A DNA stretch of 64,000 nt from Tropicimonas sp. IMCC34043 (lineage in GTDB: Bacteria > Pseudomonadota > Alphaproteobacteria > Rhodobacterales > Rhodobacteraceae): positions 166,446 through 230,445 of the forward strand of contig NZ_QMEK01000007.1 in NCBI RefSeq assembly GCF_003390845.1, written 5' to 3'. Within the stretch, counting starts at the first letter, position 1, and every line of letters begins with the position of its first letter. The notes under the pieces were generated by a model. That model was given only the letters and a program-made list of their open reading frames with translations. It did no database searches and was not told the origin of the DNA. Positions 9,297 to 21,412 of this stretch are shown in pieces. Position numbers and translations under genes: made by a program.

Positions 9297-9325
9297 GCCA
9301 CCCCCGCGACAGGCGCGGGGGTGGC
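9297..9325 (-). other. Strong intercistronic hairpin after the binding-protein gene
   Basis: GCCACCCCCGCG at 9297-9308 and CGCGGGGGTGGC at 9314-9325 form a perfect 12-bp stem with a 5-nt loop, 14 bp downstream of the binding-protein stop on the minus strand and before the ATPase. No T-tract follows, so it is probably the 3'-end stabiliser that keeps binding-protein mRNA more abundant than the distal transporter mRNA. The role is inferred from other importer operons. Confidence 0.6.
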
Positions 9326-9339
9326 GAGGGAGGAGACCT

Positions 9340-10257
9340 TTACCAGCTGAAGCCTTCGGCGTTCTCGGAGTCGACGACCCGGACGTCGATCGGCACTTCG
9401 GCCGGGACAACGCGGGCGCCCCAGAGCTGGGCCAGCGCCATGCCAAGACCGACACGGACCTGGTCACGCGGGAACTGCGCCGTGGTTTCGATGAAGGGCG
9501 TGCCCTTCGCGATCGCATCGACGGCTTCGGGGGCACCATCGACCGAGGTCAGCTTGATGTCGCGGCCCGAACCCTGGATCGCCGACAGCGCACCCATGGC
9601 GCCACCGTCGTTGACCGAGAACACACCTTCGAGATTCGGGTGCGCCTGGATCATGTTCTCGACCACGCCGAGCGCGACCGAGCGGTCCTGACGGCCGTTC
9701 TGGACGTCGACGAGCGTGATGCCCGGGAACTCTTCCAGAGCCGCCTTGCAGCCTTCGACGCGCTGCAGGATCGGGATGACCGGGATACCGTCGAGGATGG
9801 CGACTTCGCCGTCACCGTCGAGAGATTCGGAGAGGTACTTGCACGACATGTAGCCGGCATCGCGGTTCTTCGAGCCGACGAAGGTGTCGACCGGGCCGTT
9901 GGCATTGGCATCAACCGCGACGACGATCACGCCGGCGTCCTTGGCCATCTTGACGGCGGCCTCGATCCCGGCGCTGTCGGTCGGGTTCAGCAGCAGGATG
10001 TCGATGTTTTGCTGCAGCATGTCCTCGACGTCCGAGATCTGCTTGGCAACATCGTGGCCCGCATCGGTGACGATGACTTCGGCGCCAAGGAAGTCTGCGG
10101 CTTCCATCAGCGCTTCCTGCATCGAGACGAAGTAGGGGTTGTTCATCTCCTGAAAGGTCATGCCGATCTTCAGCTTGCCATCCGCGGCCGACGCGATCGC
10201 GGCCGAGGCGACGACGCCGATTGCGGCGACGGAGACGGTTCTCATCAAGGTTTTCAT
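9340..10257 (-). CDS. Sugar/polyol ABC substrate-binding protein (RbsB type)
   Basis: Periplasmic binding protein of the type I (ribose-binding) family, 305 residues. A signal peptide (M-K-T-L-M-R-T-V-S-V-A-A-I-G-V-V, cleavage likely after A-S-A near residue 24) precedes the mature strand L-K-I-G-M-T-F-Q-E-M-N-N-P-Y-F. The family motif G-H-D-V-A-K-Q-I-S-D-V-E-D and the hinge region with V-D-A-N-A-N-G-P-V follow. It is the first gene of the importer operon, 96 bp downstream of the AraC stop. The neighbouring ribitol dehydrogenase and ribulokinase make ribitol or a related pentitol the most likely ligand. Confidence 0.88.
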   Translation of the reverse strand: MKTLMRTVSVAAIGVVASAAIASAADGKLKIGMTFQEMNNPYFVSMQEALMEAADFLGAEVIVTDAGHDVAKQISDVEDMLQQNIDILLLNPTDSAGIEAAVKMAKDAGVIVVAVDANANGPVDTFVGSKNRDAGYMSCKYLSESLDGDGEVAILDGIPVIPILQRVEGCKAALEEFPGITLVDVQNGRQDRSVALGVVENMIQAHPNLEGVFSVNDGGAMGALSAIQGSGRDIKLTSVDGAPEAVDAIAKGTPFIETTAQFPRDQVRVGLGMALAQLWGARVVPAEVPIDVRVVDSENAEGFSW

Positions 10258-10353
10258 AGGGGTTCCTCCCAGTTGCTAAAGTAGTCAAGCCATCCCCGTT
10301 CGCAGCCTGCACAATGCCTGCCACGCGGGGAATTTCTGTTTTTCGGTCGTTTG

Positions 10354-11238
10354 TTATCCGGCCATTCGCACCAGATCGTTTGCTGCGAAGGTGGCGCGAA
10401 ACTGTGTCGGGGACATCCCTTTCAGCTTCAGGAAGTGCCGGTTGAAGTTCGACAGATTTGAAAAGCCGATGTCATAGCAAATGTCGGCCACACGCACGTC
10501 GGGATCCGACAGCAGCATCTGGCAGGCAAGATCGATGCGCAGTTCGTTCTTGTAGCGCACCAGCGTCGTGCCGGTGTGCCGCTTGAACGACCGCGAGAAG
10601 GCGCTCGGGCTCTGCCCGGTCCGGTCGGCCAGTTCGGATTCGGACACAGGCGCGGTCAGGTTCTCGCGCAGATAGGCAATCGCGCCGTTGATCCCGGTCT
10701 CGTCCGCCTTGCCCATGTTGAGCTGGAAGTTGAGGCTGGCCAGGATCTGCGGCTCGGGGGCGCGGACCAGCAGATCGACGATCTCGCAGAACAGCGCAAT
10801 GCGCCGGACCCCGCGGGCGTCCATCAGCTGGGTCATCAGCGGCGTGATCTGGGCGCCGGTCTCGGCATCGAACAAAAGCCCCCGGCGGCTGCGGTCGAGC
10901 AGCGGGCGAAAGGCCTGAAACTCGGGAATGACGTCGAGCGCGCTGTCGATGAAGGATTCGGCAAACTGGATCACCTGGCTGCGCCGCGGCGAGATGGTGC
11001 CGGCGGGCACATTGCTGATCCAGTTCTGCGGCAGGTTCGGACCGACCATCACCAGTTGGCCAGGTGCGAAATGTCCGATGTGATCACCGATATAAAATCG
11101 GCCCGAAGTCGCGACGACCAGGTGAATTTCGTATTCGGGATGATAGTGCCAGCGTACCGTGCGGAACGGATATCCGTGGTGCCACGCGGCAAAGGACTCG
11201 CCTTTGCGGATGTGGACCAGCTCCAGATCTGGTTGCAT
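10354..11238 (-). CDS. AraC-family transcriptional regulator
   Basis: A 294-residue AraC/XylS regulator. The N-terminal half is a cupin-like sugar-sensing domain, recognisable from W-H-Y-H-P-E-Y-E-I-H-L-V (about 31-42) and G-Q-L-V-M-V-G-P-N-L-P. The C-terminal 100 residues carry two helix-turn-helix units, with S-E-S-E-L-A-D-R-T-G-Q-S-P-S-A-F-S-R-S-F and the consensus end I-C-Y-D-I-G-F-S-N-L-S-N-F-N-R-H-F. The start at 11238 has a GGGAGA site; a longer frame to 11322 has no homologous sequence. It lies just upstream of and co-directional with the importer and dehydrogenase operon, so it is the likely activator of pentitol use. Confidence 0.87.
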   Translation of the reverse strand: MQPDLELVHIRKGESFAAWHHGYPFRTVRWHYHPEYEIHLVVATSGRFYIGDHIGHFAPGQLVMVGPNLPQNWISNVPAGTISPRRSQVIQFAESFIDSALDVIPEFQAFRPLLDRSRRGLLFDAETGAQITPLMTQLMDARGVRRIALFCEIVDLLVRAPEPQILASLNFQLNMGKADETGINGAIAYLRENLTAPVSESELADRTGQSPSAFSRSFKRHTGTTLVRYKNELRIDLACQMLLSDPDVRVADICYDIGFSNLSNFNRHFLKLKGMSPTQFRATFAANDLVRMAG

Positions 11239-11552
11239 GTCTCGTCTCCCCGTCGCCGCCGGTCCTGCTCTCCCCAAGCTGGATGATCCGTTCGGCGCTG
11301 GAGTCCAACCTACAGCTTTCACCTCGTGTTATCCACGACCCTACGAAGAAATTACTGATACGAATTTGACCGGTTAACGCAAGAAACTACTCATGACGTT
11401 AGGGTCACCGCCCCCGCGCGACACCAGGGGGAGTGTCGTCGTCCGGGTGCGGTGTACCGAGTCGCGGATGCTCTGACCCAGGTGTCTGGACCGCCGGCAC
11501 GGTTGCAAAGCCGGATTGCCGCCGGTCGCGCGCCGCGCCATCGCAAAACGAA
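11239..11552. other. Non-coding stretch upstream of the AraC gene
   Basis: Between the AraC start and the xylitol dehydrogenase terminator there are about 310 bp with no convincing gene on either strand. The part next to the AraC gene (about 11300-11400) is noticeably AT-richer than its surroundings and probably holds its promoter. Nothing else was recognised. Confidence 0.5.
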
Positions 11553-11579
11553 ACGGGCGGGCTGTAACAGCCCGCCCGT
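11553..11579 (-). terminator. Rho-independent terminator of the xylitol dehydrogenase gene
   Basis: ACGGGCGGGCTG (11553-11564) and CAGCCCGCCCGT (11568-11579) form a perfect 12-bp stem with a 3-nt loop. On the minus strand it is followed by a T-rich run (TTTCGTTTTG), as expected for an intrinsic terminator 55 bp past the dehydrogenase stop. A smaller repeat, GTATCA (11586-11591) with TGATAC (11599-11604), lies between stop and terminator. Confidence 0.85.
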
Positions 11580-11634
11580 CCTGACGTATCATGCTTTGTG
11601 ATACGGGCCTGCGCGGCCCGCATCAGGCCGCCGC

Positions 11635-12678
11635 TCAGGCGACCGGCATCTCGATCTGGATCTTCACGTCGGTGTTGCGCGCCTCGACCGCCCGGTCGAA
11701 GGCCGCGATGCTGTCGGCAAAGGGCAGCGTCGCCGAGATCAGCGGCTTCAGATCGACCTTGCCGGCCCCGATCAGCGCGATGGCACGGTCATAGATGTTG
11801 GCATAGCGGAACACGGTCTCGACCCGCAGCTCCTTGGCCTGCAGCGCGACGATGTCGACCGGGACCGGATCGACCGGCATGCCCACCAGAACGACCGCCC
11901 CGCCCGGCCGCGCCAGCGACGCGATGTCGAAGATCGCCGGGGCCGAGCCGGAACATTCGAACACTACATCGGCGCCCCAGCCGTCCGTCGCCTCGGCAAT
12001 TGCCTGCGCCGTGGGCTGTTCGGTGATGTTGATGGTCTCGATCCCGTCATACTTGCCGATGATATCGAGCTTTGGCTGGGCAAGGTCGGCGACATAGACC
12101 TTGGCGCAGCCCCCCGCGAGGGCCGCAAGCGCGGTCATCATCCCGATCGGGCCTGCGCCGGTCACGACGCCGATGTCGCCGGGCTGGATGCGGGCGCGCA
12201 GCGCGCTTTGCATGCCGATGGCGAAGGGTTCGACCATTGCGCCTTCGGCAAAGGACACGTTCTTCGGCAGCTTGTAGGTAAAGGCGGCGGGATGCACGAC
12301 TTCGGGCGTCAGGCAGCCGTGAACCGGCGGCGTCGCCCAGAAGGTCACGGCCGGATCGACGTTGTAGATCCCGAGCTTCGAGGCCCGCGAGGTCGGATTT
12401 GGCACGCCCGGTTCCATGCAGACCCGGTCGCCGACCGACAGGCCCGTCACCCCGGCGCCGATCTCGGTGACGACGCCGGCGGCCTCGTGGCCAAGGATCA
12501 TCGGCTCGCGCACCACGAAATGCCCGATCTTGCCGTGGGTATAATAGTGGACGTCCGAGCCGCAGACCCCGACCGTGCGGATTGCCACCCGCACATCCTG
12601 CGGGCCGAGGTCCAGTGGCACGGGAAAGTCCCGAAGTGACAGTTTACCTTTTTCCTCGAGAACAAGCGCCGTTGCCAT
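11635..12678 (-). CDS. Xylitol/polyol dehydrogenase, zinc-dependent MDR family
   Basis: A 347-residue medium-chain dehydrogenase of the sorbitol/xylitol dehydrogenase branch. Catalytic zinc ligands Cys39 (V-G-V-C-G-S-D-V-H) and His64/Glu65 (G-H-E) are present, with the Rossmann motif G-A-G-P-I-G-M near 175. The loop that in many relatives carries four structural-zinc cysteines has none here and reads [13 protein letters not shown], the pattern of xylitol and eukaryotic sorbitol dehydrogenases. Expected reaction: xylitol + NAD to D-xylulose. It has its own promoter region and terminator and lies upstream of the pentitol operon, so it probably extends the range of polyols used. L-iditol or sorbitol are alternative substrates. 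Confidence 0.85.
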   Translation of the reverse strand: MATALVLEEKGKLSLRDFPVPLDLGPQDVRVAIRTVGVCGSDVHYYTHGKIGHFVVREPMILGHEAAGVVTEIGAGVTGLSVGDRVCMEPGVPNPTSRASKLGIYNVDPAVTFWATPPVHGCLTPEVVHPAAFTYKLPKNVSFAEGAMVEPFAIGMQSALRARIQPGDIGVVTGAGPIGMMTALAALAGGCAKVYVADLAQPKLDIIGKYDGIETINITEQPTAQAIAEATDGWGADVVFECSGSAPAIFDIASLARPGGAVVLVGMPVDPVPVDIVALQAKELRVETVFRYANIYDRAIALIGAGKVDLKPLISATLPFADSIAAFDRAVEARNTDVKIQIEMPVA

Positions 12679-13054
12679 GATTTCCTCCTAGCTTCTGGTT
12701 GCCCGCAGCCTGCTGACGCTTGCGCCAGCATCGCTGCCGCGGGTATTTTTGGCCCAGGAGTCACAGCAGGACGCCAACGGGCTGAACTTGTAAACGCCAC
12801 AGCCCTGTTGCGGTCGATCAATTCTCGGCACCGGCAAAAATAGTATCGGACGGCAGTGGCGCATTTCCCAGAAGCGGGGTGACATCCGCCGCCCGGGTGC
12901 CCGCCGGGTCCGCCGGCCGCCGGTACTTTCCTGCCGACGTGCGAATCGAGTCGGTGGCCGTCGCGATCGTCCGGCAGCAGGCGTGCCGGGACGGCGCATT
13001 GGGGCAAAAGGCGGTGCCCCGCCGCCCAATGTGAATGGCCTGCATGAAGATGAT
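12679..13054. other. Divergent intergenic region between xylitol dehydrogenase and metH
   Basis: About 450 bp separate the two divergent starts. No credible coding sequence was found on either strand; the short open frames have no recognisable protein features. An AT-richer patch around 12820-12850 may hold the dehydrogenase promoter. The metH-proximal end holds the palindrome listed separately. No SAM, SAH or cobalamin riboswitch could be recognised by eye. Confidence 0.5.
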
Positions 13055-13078
13055 GATGATTATGAATTTCATATCATC
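13055..13078 (+). promoter_or_regulatory. AT-rich palindrome upstream of metH
   Basis: Arms GATGATTATGAA (13055-13066) and TTCATATCATC (13068-13078) pair over 11 bp apart from one extra T in the left arm; the core TATGAA-T-TTCATA is a perfect repeat. It stands out in GC-rich DNA and ends 49 bp before the metH start. A methionine-metabolism repressor such as the ArsR-type SahR could bind here; that assignment is inference. Confidence 0.5.
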
Positions 13079-13127
13079 GCGAATCCGGAGTAGGAGGGGC
13101 GGATCACATCAAGGATTCCAGGCCCCA

Positions 13128-16895
<3,768 letters not shown>

Positions 16896-16934
16896 GGCCC
16901 GGCCGCCCTGCCCGCCCCTGTCCGGGGGGCCGGC

Positions 16935-17357
16935 TCAGGGCGCCGGTTTCTTCCTGACCCGTATCAGCGTGGTCTGGGCGACGATTTCATAGCCCAGGTC
17001 ATCGACCAGCGCGCGGCGCAGGCGGTTGATGTCCTCGCTTGCCAGTTCGATCATCTCGCCGGTGTCGACATCGACAAGGTGGTCGTGCTCGGCGGCGGGC
17101 GTGATCTCGAACCGTGCCGGATCGCTTTCGAACGTCAGCTTGCGCACCAGTCCGGCCTCTTCGAGCGCCGAGAGGGTGCGATAGACCGTGGCGAACGAGA
17201 CCGCACCATCGACCTTCCTTGCGCGCTCGAACAGCTCGTCGGCACTCGGATGGTCGACCGAATCCTTCAGGATCGCCATCACGGTCATGCGCTGATGAGT
17301 GACCCGCAACCCGGCATCGCGCAGCGCTTGGGCAAATTCGGTCGACTGGGCACACAT
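16935..17357 (-). CDS. mur: Fur-family regulator, probable manganese uptake regulator Mur
   Basis: A 140-residue Fur-family repressor. The N-terminal winged helix includes R-V-T-H-Q-R-M-T-V-M-A-I-L and the recognition segment V-S-F-A-T-V-Y-R-T-L-S-A-L-E-E-A-G. The C-terminal dimerisation domain keeps the metal-site histidines in A-E-H-D-H-L-V-D-V. The paired CxxC zinc sites of PerR and Zur-type proteins are absent; the only Cys is near the N-terminus. It is divergent from sitABCD, with two Fur-type boxes between them, which is the Rhodobacteraceae Mur arrangement; Mur represses Mn uptake when Mn(II) is sufficient. ATG 17357 has a strong AAGGAGA. It could instead be called Fur, but context favours Mur. 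Confidence 0.8.
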   Translation of the reverse strand: MCAQSTEFAQALRDAGLRVTHQRMTVMAILKDSVDHPSADELFERARKVDGAVSFATVYRTLSALEEAGLVRKLTFESDPARFEITPAAEHDHLVDVDTGEMIELASEDINRLRRALVDDLGYEIVAQTTLIRVRKKPAP

Positions 17358-17416
17358 CTGCGATCTCCTTCCGGGAGGTGACCTTATACCCATCGTGGCG
17401 GCATCACGCAACGTAT

Positions 17417-17437
17417 TGCGAATGCCTCGCATTCACA
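17417..17437. promoter_or_regulatory. Fur/Mur-type box 1
   Basis: A 21-bp inverted repeat, arms TGCGAATGC and GCATTCACA around CTC, matching in 8 of 9 positions. It is in the mur-sitA divergent region and shares its layout (9-3-9) with the next repeat. Probable Mur operator; binding is inferred. Confidence 0.7.
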
Positions 17438-17445
17438 GCTATACT

Positions 17446-17466
17446 TGCAAATGCTTCTCATTTACA
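17446..17466. promoter_or_regulatory. Fur/Mur-type box 2
   Basis: Second 21-bp repeat, arms TGCAAATGC and TCATTTACA around TTC, 7 of 9 positions complementary, starting 29 bp after box 1 and ending 33 bp before the sitA start. The tandem pair suggests cooperative repression of sitABCD, and possibly of mur. Confidence 0.7.
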
Positions 17467-17499
17467 TGCAGAATGACCGAGGCAGAGGAAACCGGACTC

Positions 17500-18402
17500 A
17501 TGATCGCAATGACCAGACGCCTGCTGGCGGCCACAGCCCTTGGACTTCTGTTCGCGCAGGCGGCCCTTGGCGCCGAGCGGATGAAGGTCGTGACCACCTT
17601 CACGGTTCTGGCGGATATGGCGGGCCGGGTGGCGGGCGATGCCGCCGAGGTCGTGTCGATCACCAAGCCCGGCGCCGAGATCCATGGCTATGAGCCGACG
17701 CCGCAGGACATCGTGCGCGCCCATGGCGCCGATCTGATCCTGTGGAACGGCATGAACCTGGAACTGTGGTTCGAACAATTCCTGTCGAACCTCGGCGACG
17801 TGCCCTCGGTCACGCTGACCGACGGGATCGACCCGATCCCGATCTCGGCCGGCGCCTATCAGGGCAAGCCCAACCCGCACGCCTGGATGGGGCTCGACAA
17901 TGCGCTGATCTATATCGACAATATCGAGGCAGCCTTTGCCGCGAACGATCCCACGAATGCGGCGATCTATGCCGCGAATGCCGCGGCCTACAAGGCCGAG
18001 CTGCGCGCGACGCTGGAGCCATTGCGCCAGCAGATCGCCGCGATCCCCGAGGATCAGCGCTGGCTGGTCACCTGCGAGGGCGCCTTCAGCTATCTCGCCC
18101 GCGACTTCGGTTTGAAGGAGCTCTACCTCTGGCCGATGAACGCCGACCAGATGGGCACGCCGCAACAGGTGCGCAGCGTCATCGACGGGGTCAAGGCGCA
18201 TCAGATCCCGGTGGTGTTCTGCGAAAGCACGGTCAATCAGGCCCCGGCAAAGCAGGTCGCCCGCGAGACCGGGGCCGCCTATGGCGGGGTGCTTTACGTC
18301 GACAGCCTGTCCGAACCGGGCGGGCCGGTGCCGGGCTACCTCGATCTGCTGGCGGTCACTGCGCAGACCATCGCCGACGGTCTCGCCGGTGCCGGCAACT
18401 GA
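17500..18402 (+). CDS. sitA: Manganese ABC transporter substrate-binding protein
   Basis: Cluster A-I metal-binding lipoprotein-like periplasmic protein, 300 residues. A cleavable signal peptide (residues 1-24, ending A-L-G-A) precedes [11 protein letters not shown]. The four expected metal ligands can be placed: His62 ([10 protein letters not shown]), His127 (N-P-H-A-W-M), Glu193 (C-E-G-A-F-S-Y) and Asp268 (Y-V-D-S-L-S), the 2His-Glu-Asp set of Mn/Fe transporters rather than the zinc set. The ATG at 17500 has AGAGGAA 7-13 bp upstream; ATGs at 17473 and 17509 are also possible. First gene of sitABCD, behind two Mur boxes. It delivers Mn(II), possibly also Fe(II). Confidence 0.92.
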   Translation: MIAMTRRLLAATALGLLFAQAALGAERMKVVTTFTVLADMAGRVAGDAAEVVSITKPGAEIHGYEPTPQDIVRAHGADLILWNGMNLELWFEQFLSNLGDVPSVTLTDGIDPIPISAGAYQGKPNPHAWMGLDNALIYIDNIEAAFAANDPTNAAIYAANAAAYKAELRATLEPLRQQIAAIPEDQRWLVTCEGAFSYLARDFGLKELYLWPMNADQMGTPQQVRSVIDGVKAHQIPVVFCESTVNQAPAKQVARETGAAYGGVLYVDSLSEPGGPVPGYLDLLAVTAQTIADGLAGAGN

Positions 18403-18464
18403 GCGCTGCCCCGGACCGGGCCAATTCAACCGCCGGGGATGTCCCGGCAGAAGGACGCAACGCC

Positions 18465-19373
18465 ATGCGTGACAGCAACACCGCCGCAGCGGCCACCGGT
18501 CCGGCCATCGATCCCGCAGACGATCCGGGCGGCGGGATCCGTGCGCGCGACGTCACCGTCACCTATCGCAACGGCCACACCGCGCTGAGGAATGCCTCGT
18601 TCGAGATCCCGCGCGGCACGGTGACGGCCCTTGTCGGTGTGAACGGTTCGGGCAAATCGACCCTGTTCAAGGCCATCATGGGCTTTGTCCCCGCCGCCCG
18701 GGGCGAGATCACGCTGCTGGGGATGAGCGTGAAGGACGCGCTGCGCCGCAATCTCGTCTCCTATGTCCCGCAGGCCGAGGAAGTCGACTGGTCGTTCCCG
18801 GTGCTGGTCGAGGATGTGGTGATGATGGGCCGGTTCGGTCACATGGGGTTCCTGCGCCGCCCGTCGAAAGCCGATCATGCGGCGGTCGAGGTGGCGCTCG
18901 ACCGGGTCAACATGCAGGACTTTCGCAGCCGCCAGATCGGCGAGTTGTCGGGCGGGCAGAAAAAGCGCGTCTTCCTGGCCCGGGCGCTGGCGCAGGCCGG
19001 TCAGGTCATCCTGCTCGACGAGCCCTTCACCGGGGTCGATGTCACGACCGAGGAACAGATCGTCGCGCTGCTGCGCGAGTTGCGCGCCGAGGGGCGGGTG
19101 ATGCTGGTCTCGACCCACAACCTCGGCTCGGTGCCCGAATATTGCGACCGCGCGGTTCTGATCCGCGGGACGGTGCTGGCCTATGGCCCGACCGCGACGA
19201 CATTTACCCGCGCCAACCTCGAGGATGCCTTCGGCGGCGTGCTGCGCCACTTCACGCTGGGCGGCGGGACGCTGCACGACGATGACGATCCGCGGCGGGT
19301 CACGATCCTCAGCGACGACGAACGCCCGCTGGTCCAGTACGGCGAGCGCACCATGCGGGAGGGCGGCGAATGA
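18465..19373 (+). CDS. sitB: Manganese ABC transporter ATP-binding protein
   Basis: Single-domain ABC ATPase of 302 residues. Walker [10 protein letters not shown] (58-66), Q-loop [10 protein letters not shown], signature L-S-G-G-Q-K-K-R and Walker [13 protein letters not shown] are intact. The Q-loop followed by D-W-S-F-P is characteristic of metal importers of the SitB/MntB type. The protein has a Gly/Ala-rich 25-residue N-terminal extension and an acidic C-terminal tail, both variable in the family. An AAGGA site lies 62 bp after sitA. The stop overlaps sitC by 4 bp, giving coupled translation. Confidence 0.93.
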   Translation: MRDSNTAAAATGPAIDPADDPGGGIRARDVTVTYRNGHTALRNASFEIPRGTVTALVGVNGSGKSTLFKAIMGFVPAARGEITLLGMSVKDALRRNLVSYVPQAEEVDWSFPVLVEDVVMMGRFGHMGFLRRPSKADHAAVEVALDRVNMQDFRSRQIGELSGGQKKRVFLARALAQAGQVILLDEPFTGVDVTTEEQIVALLRELRAEGRVMLVSTHNLGSVPEYCDRAVLIRGTVLAYGPTATTFTRANLEDAFGGVLRHFTLGGGTLHDDDDPRRVTILSDDERPLVQYGERTMREGGE

Positions 19374-20230
19374 TCGTGCTGGAACCGTTCAGCTATGGCT
19401 ACATGACCAACGCCATGTGGGTTTCGGCGCTGGTGGGCGCGGTCTGTGCCTTTCTGTCCTCGTTCCTGATGCTCAAGGGCTGGTCGCTGATCGGCGATGC
19501 GCTGTCGCATTCGGTGGTCCCGGGCGTCGCCGGCGCCTATATGCTCGGCCTGCCCTTCGCGCTTGGCGCCTTTCTGTCGGGCGGGCTCGCGGCGGCGGCG
19601 ATGCTGTTTCTGTCCGACCGCTCGGGGCTGAAGGTCGATGTGGTGATCGGGCTGATCTTTACCTCGTTCTTCGGGCTCGGGCTGTTCATGGTGTCGGTCA
19701 ACCCGATGGCGGTGTCGATCCAGACCATCACCATGGGCAATATTCTTGCCATCACGCCCGAGGATACGCTGCAACTGGCGATCATCGGGGTCGGTTCGCT
19801 GATCGTGCTGCTGGCGCGGTGGAAGGACCTGATGGTGGTGTTCTTCGACGAAAACCACGCGCGCTCGATCGGCCTGCGCCCAAGGGTGCTGAAGGCGATG
19901 TTCTTCGTGCTGCTCTCGGCCTCGGTCGTCGCGGCGATGCAGACGGTCGGAGCCTTTCTGGTGATCGCCATGGTGGTCACGCCGGGGGCGACGGCCTATC
20001 TGCTCTGCGACCGCTTCCCGCGGCTGATTGCGGTGTCGGTGCTGATCGGAACGGTCACGAGCTTTCTTGGCGCCTACATCAGCTATTTCCTCGATGGCGC
20101 GACCGGCGGGGTCATCGTGGTGCTGCAGACCCTGCTGTTTCTGACGGCCTTCGTGCTGGCGCCGAAACACGGGCTTCTGGCGGCGCGGCGCAAGGCTGCC
20201 GAGGCGCTGCGCATTGAGGCGGCGCCATGA
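19370..20230 (+). CDS. sitC: Manganese ABC transporter permease
   Basis: ABC-3 family permease, 286 residues with about eight membrane segments. Family features include [18 protein letters not shown] near the N-terminus (the conserved D-A-x-S-H region), E-N-H-A-R-S-I-G-L facing the ATPase and T-P-G-A-T-A-Y-L in the C-terminal half. It begins in the ATGA overlap with sitB and ends in an ATGA overlap with sitD, so all are translated from one mRNA. It pairs with SitD to form the Mn(II) channel. Confidence 0.92.
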   Translation: MIVLEPFSYGYMTNAMWVSALVGAVCAFLSSFLMLKGWSLIGDALSHSVVPGVAGAYMLGLPFALGAFLSGGLAAAAMLFLSDRSGLKVDVVIGLIFTSFFGLGLFMVSVNPMAVSIQTITMGNILAITPEDTLQLAIIGVGSLIVLLARWKDLMVVFFDENHARSIGLRPRVLKAMFFVLLSASVVAAMQTVGAFLVIAMVVTPGATAYLLCDRFPRLIAVSVLIGTVTSFLGAYISYFLDGATGGVIVVLQTLLFLTAFVLAPKHGLLAARRKAAEALRIEAAP

Positions 20231-21060
20231 TCGACGGTCTGATCCTGCCGTTCCAGTTCGCCTTCATGCAGAAGGCGTTTCTGATCTGCGCGATTGTCGC
20301 GATCCCGACCGCGTTGCTGTCGTGCTTTCTGGTGCTGAAGGGCTGGGCGCTGATGGGCGACGCGATCAGCCATGCGATCCTGCCCGGCATCGTGCTGGCC
20401 TATATCGCGGGCTTCCCGCTGATCGTCGGCGCCTTCGGGGCCGGCATGCTGACCGCGCTTGCGACCGGATTTCTGGCCGAGAACAGCCGGATCAAGCAGG
20501 ACACGGTAATGGGGGTCGTGTTCTCGGGCATGTTCGGGCTTGGCATCGTGCTCTACACCTCGATCCACACCAATGTGCACCTCGATCACGTGCTGTTCGG
20601 CAACATGCTGGGGGTCGGGGCAGAGGATCTGTGGACGGCGGGGTCGATCTCGCTGGTCGTCACCGCGGCGCTGTTGCTGAAATGGAAGGACCTGCTGCTG
20701 CATGCCTTCGATCCGGGGCAGGCCCGCGCCTCGGGCCTGCCGGTCAGGGTGTTGCACTATGGGCTGCTGACGATCCTGTCGCTGACCATCGTGGCCACGC
20801 TGTCGGCCACGGGCCTGATCCTTGCCGTGGCGCTGCTGATCGCGCCGGGGGCCATTGCGTTCCTGGCCGTGCGCAGCTTTGGCCGGATGATGGCGGTGGC
20901 CTGTCTGGTCTGTCTGACCGCGATGCTGAGCGGCACCTACCTCAGCTTCTTTCTGGACAGCGCCCCGGCTCCGACCATCGTTCTGATCCTGACGGCGATG
21001 TTCCTGCTGGCCTTCCTGCGCCGGACACGGAGCGCGAAACGCGCCGCGGCCAGCGCCTGA
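20227..21060 (+). CDS. sitD: Manganese ABC transporter permease, second subunit
   Basis: ABC-3 family permease of 277 residues, clearly paralogous to sitC: L-K-G-W-A-L-M-G-D-A-I-S-H-A-I-L-P-G at about 38-55 and A-P-G-A-I-A-F-L towards the end. About eight hydrophobic segments are visible and the tail is basic (R-R-T-R-S-A-K-R). It starts in the ATGA overlap with sitC and is the last gene of the operon. The next gene, parE, is convergent with only 16 bp between stops. Confidence 0.92.
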   Translation: MIDGLILPFQFAFMQKAFLICAIVAIPTALLSCFLVLKGWALMGDAISHAILPGIVLAYIAGFPLIVGAFGAGMLTALATGFLAENSRIKQDTVMGVVFSGMFGLGIVLYTSIHTNVHLDHVLFGNMLGVGAEDLWTAGSISLVVTAALLLKWKDLLLHAFDPGQARASGLPVRVLHYGLLTILSLTIVATLSATGLILAVALLIAPGAIAFLAVRSFGRMMAVACLVCLTAMLSGTYLSFFLDSAPAPTIVLILTAMFLLAFLRRTRSAKRAAASA

Positions 21061-21076
21061 AGGCGCCCCGCGCGCC

Positions 21077-21412
21077 TCAACCGCCGCGGCGCCCGACGGC
21101 CCCGATCCAGTCGGCGCCGCCCCAGCTGACCGCGTGGACGAGGACCTCGGCCTGCGCCTCGTCGATGGTAAAGACCAGGACACCGCGGCGGGCGACCGGG
21201 ATGGCGCGCAGACCCGGCGCGATCTCGTCGCGCAGCGATCCGCGCTGTGGCAGGGTTTCGAGCGCGCGGATCTTGGCCCCGATCTCGTCGAGGATCGCGA
21301 CCGCCCGCGCCTCGCCGGCACGTTCGGCGATCCAGTCGGCAATCTGCAGCAGATCGCCCCGCACGTCGGGATGCAGGCGGACGCGATAGAGCCGCCCGCC
21401 GCCCGCGCTCAT
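21077..21412 (-). CDS. parE: ParE/RelE-type toxin
   Basis: A 111-residue ParE-superfamily toxin. The N-terminal Y-R-V-R-L-H-P-D-V-R-G-D-L-L-Q-I-A-D-W-I-A-E-R strand-helix, the middle L-E-T-L-P-Q-R-G-S-L-R-D-E-I-A-P-G-L-R-A-I-P-V and the R-R-G-V-L-V-F strand fit the fold, where members poison gyrase or act as mRNA interferases. It is the second gene of an operon and starts in a 4-bp overlap with the antitoxin gene, the usual order. The C-terminal segment is slightly longer than average. Which cellular target it hits cannot be told from the sequence. Confidence 0.85.
   Translation of the reverse strand: MSAGGGRLYRVRLHPDVRGDLLQIADWIAERAGEARAVAILDEIGAKIRALETLPQRGSLRDEIAPGLRAIPVARRGVLVFTIDEAQAEVLVHAVSWGGADWIGAVGRRGG

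Noticed and set aside
7336..10284. A 982-codon plus-strand open frame through the pentitol importer
   Set aside because: Antisense to permease, ATPase and binding-protein genes with full family motifs; GC-rich DNA often keeps the reverse frame open.
12679..13127. SAM, SAH or cobalamin riboswitch ahead of metH
   Set aside because: No conserved pseudoknot or B12-box-like sequence could be recognised; the only clear element is the AT-rich palindrome.
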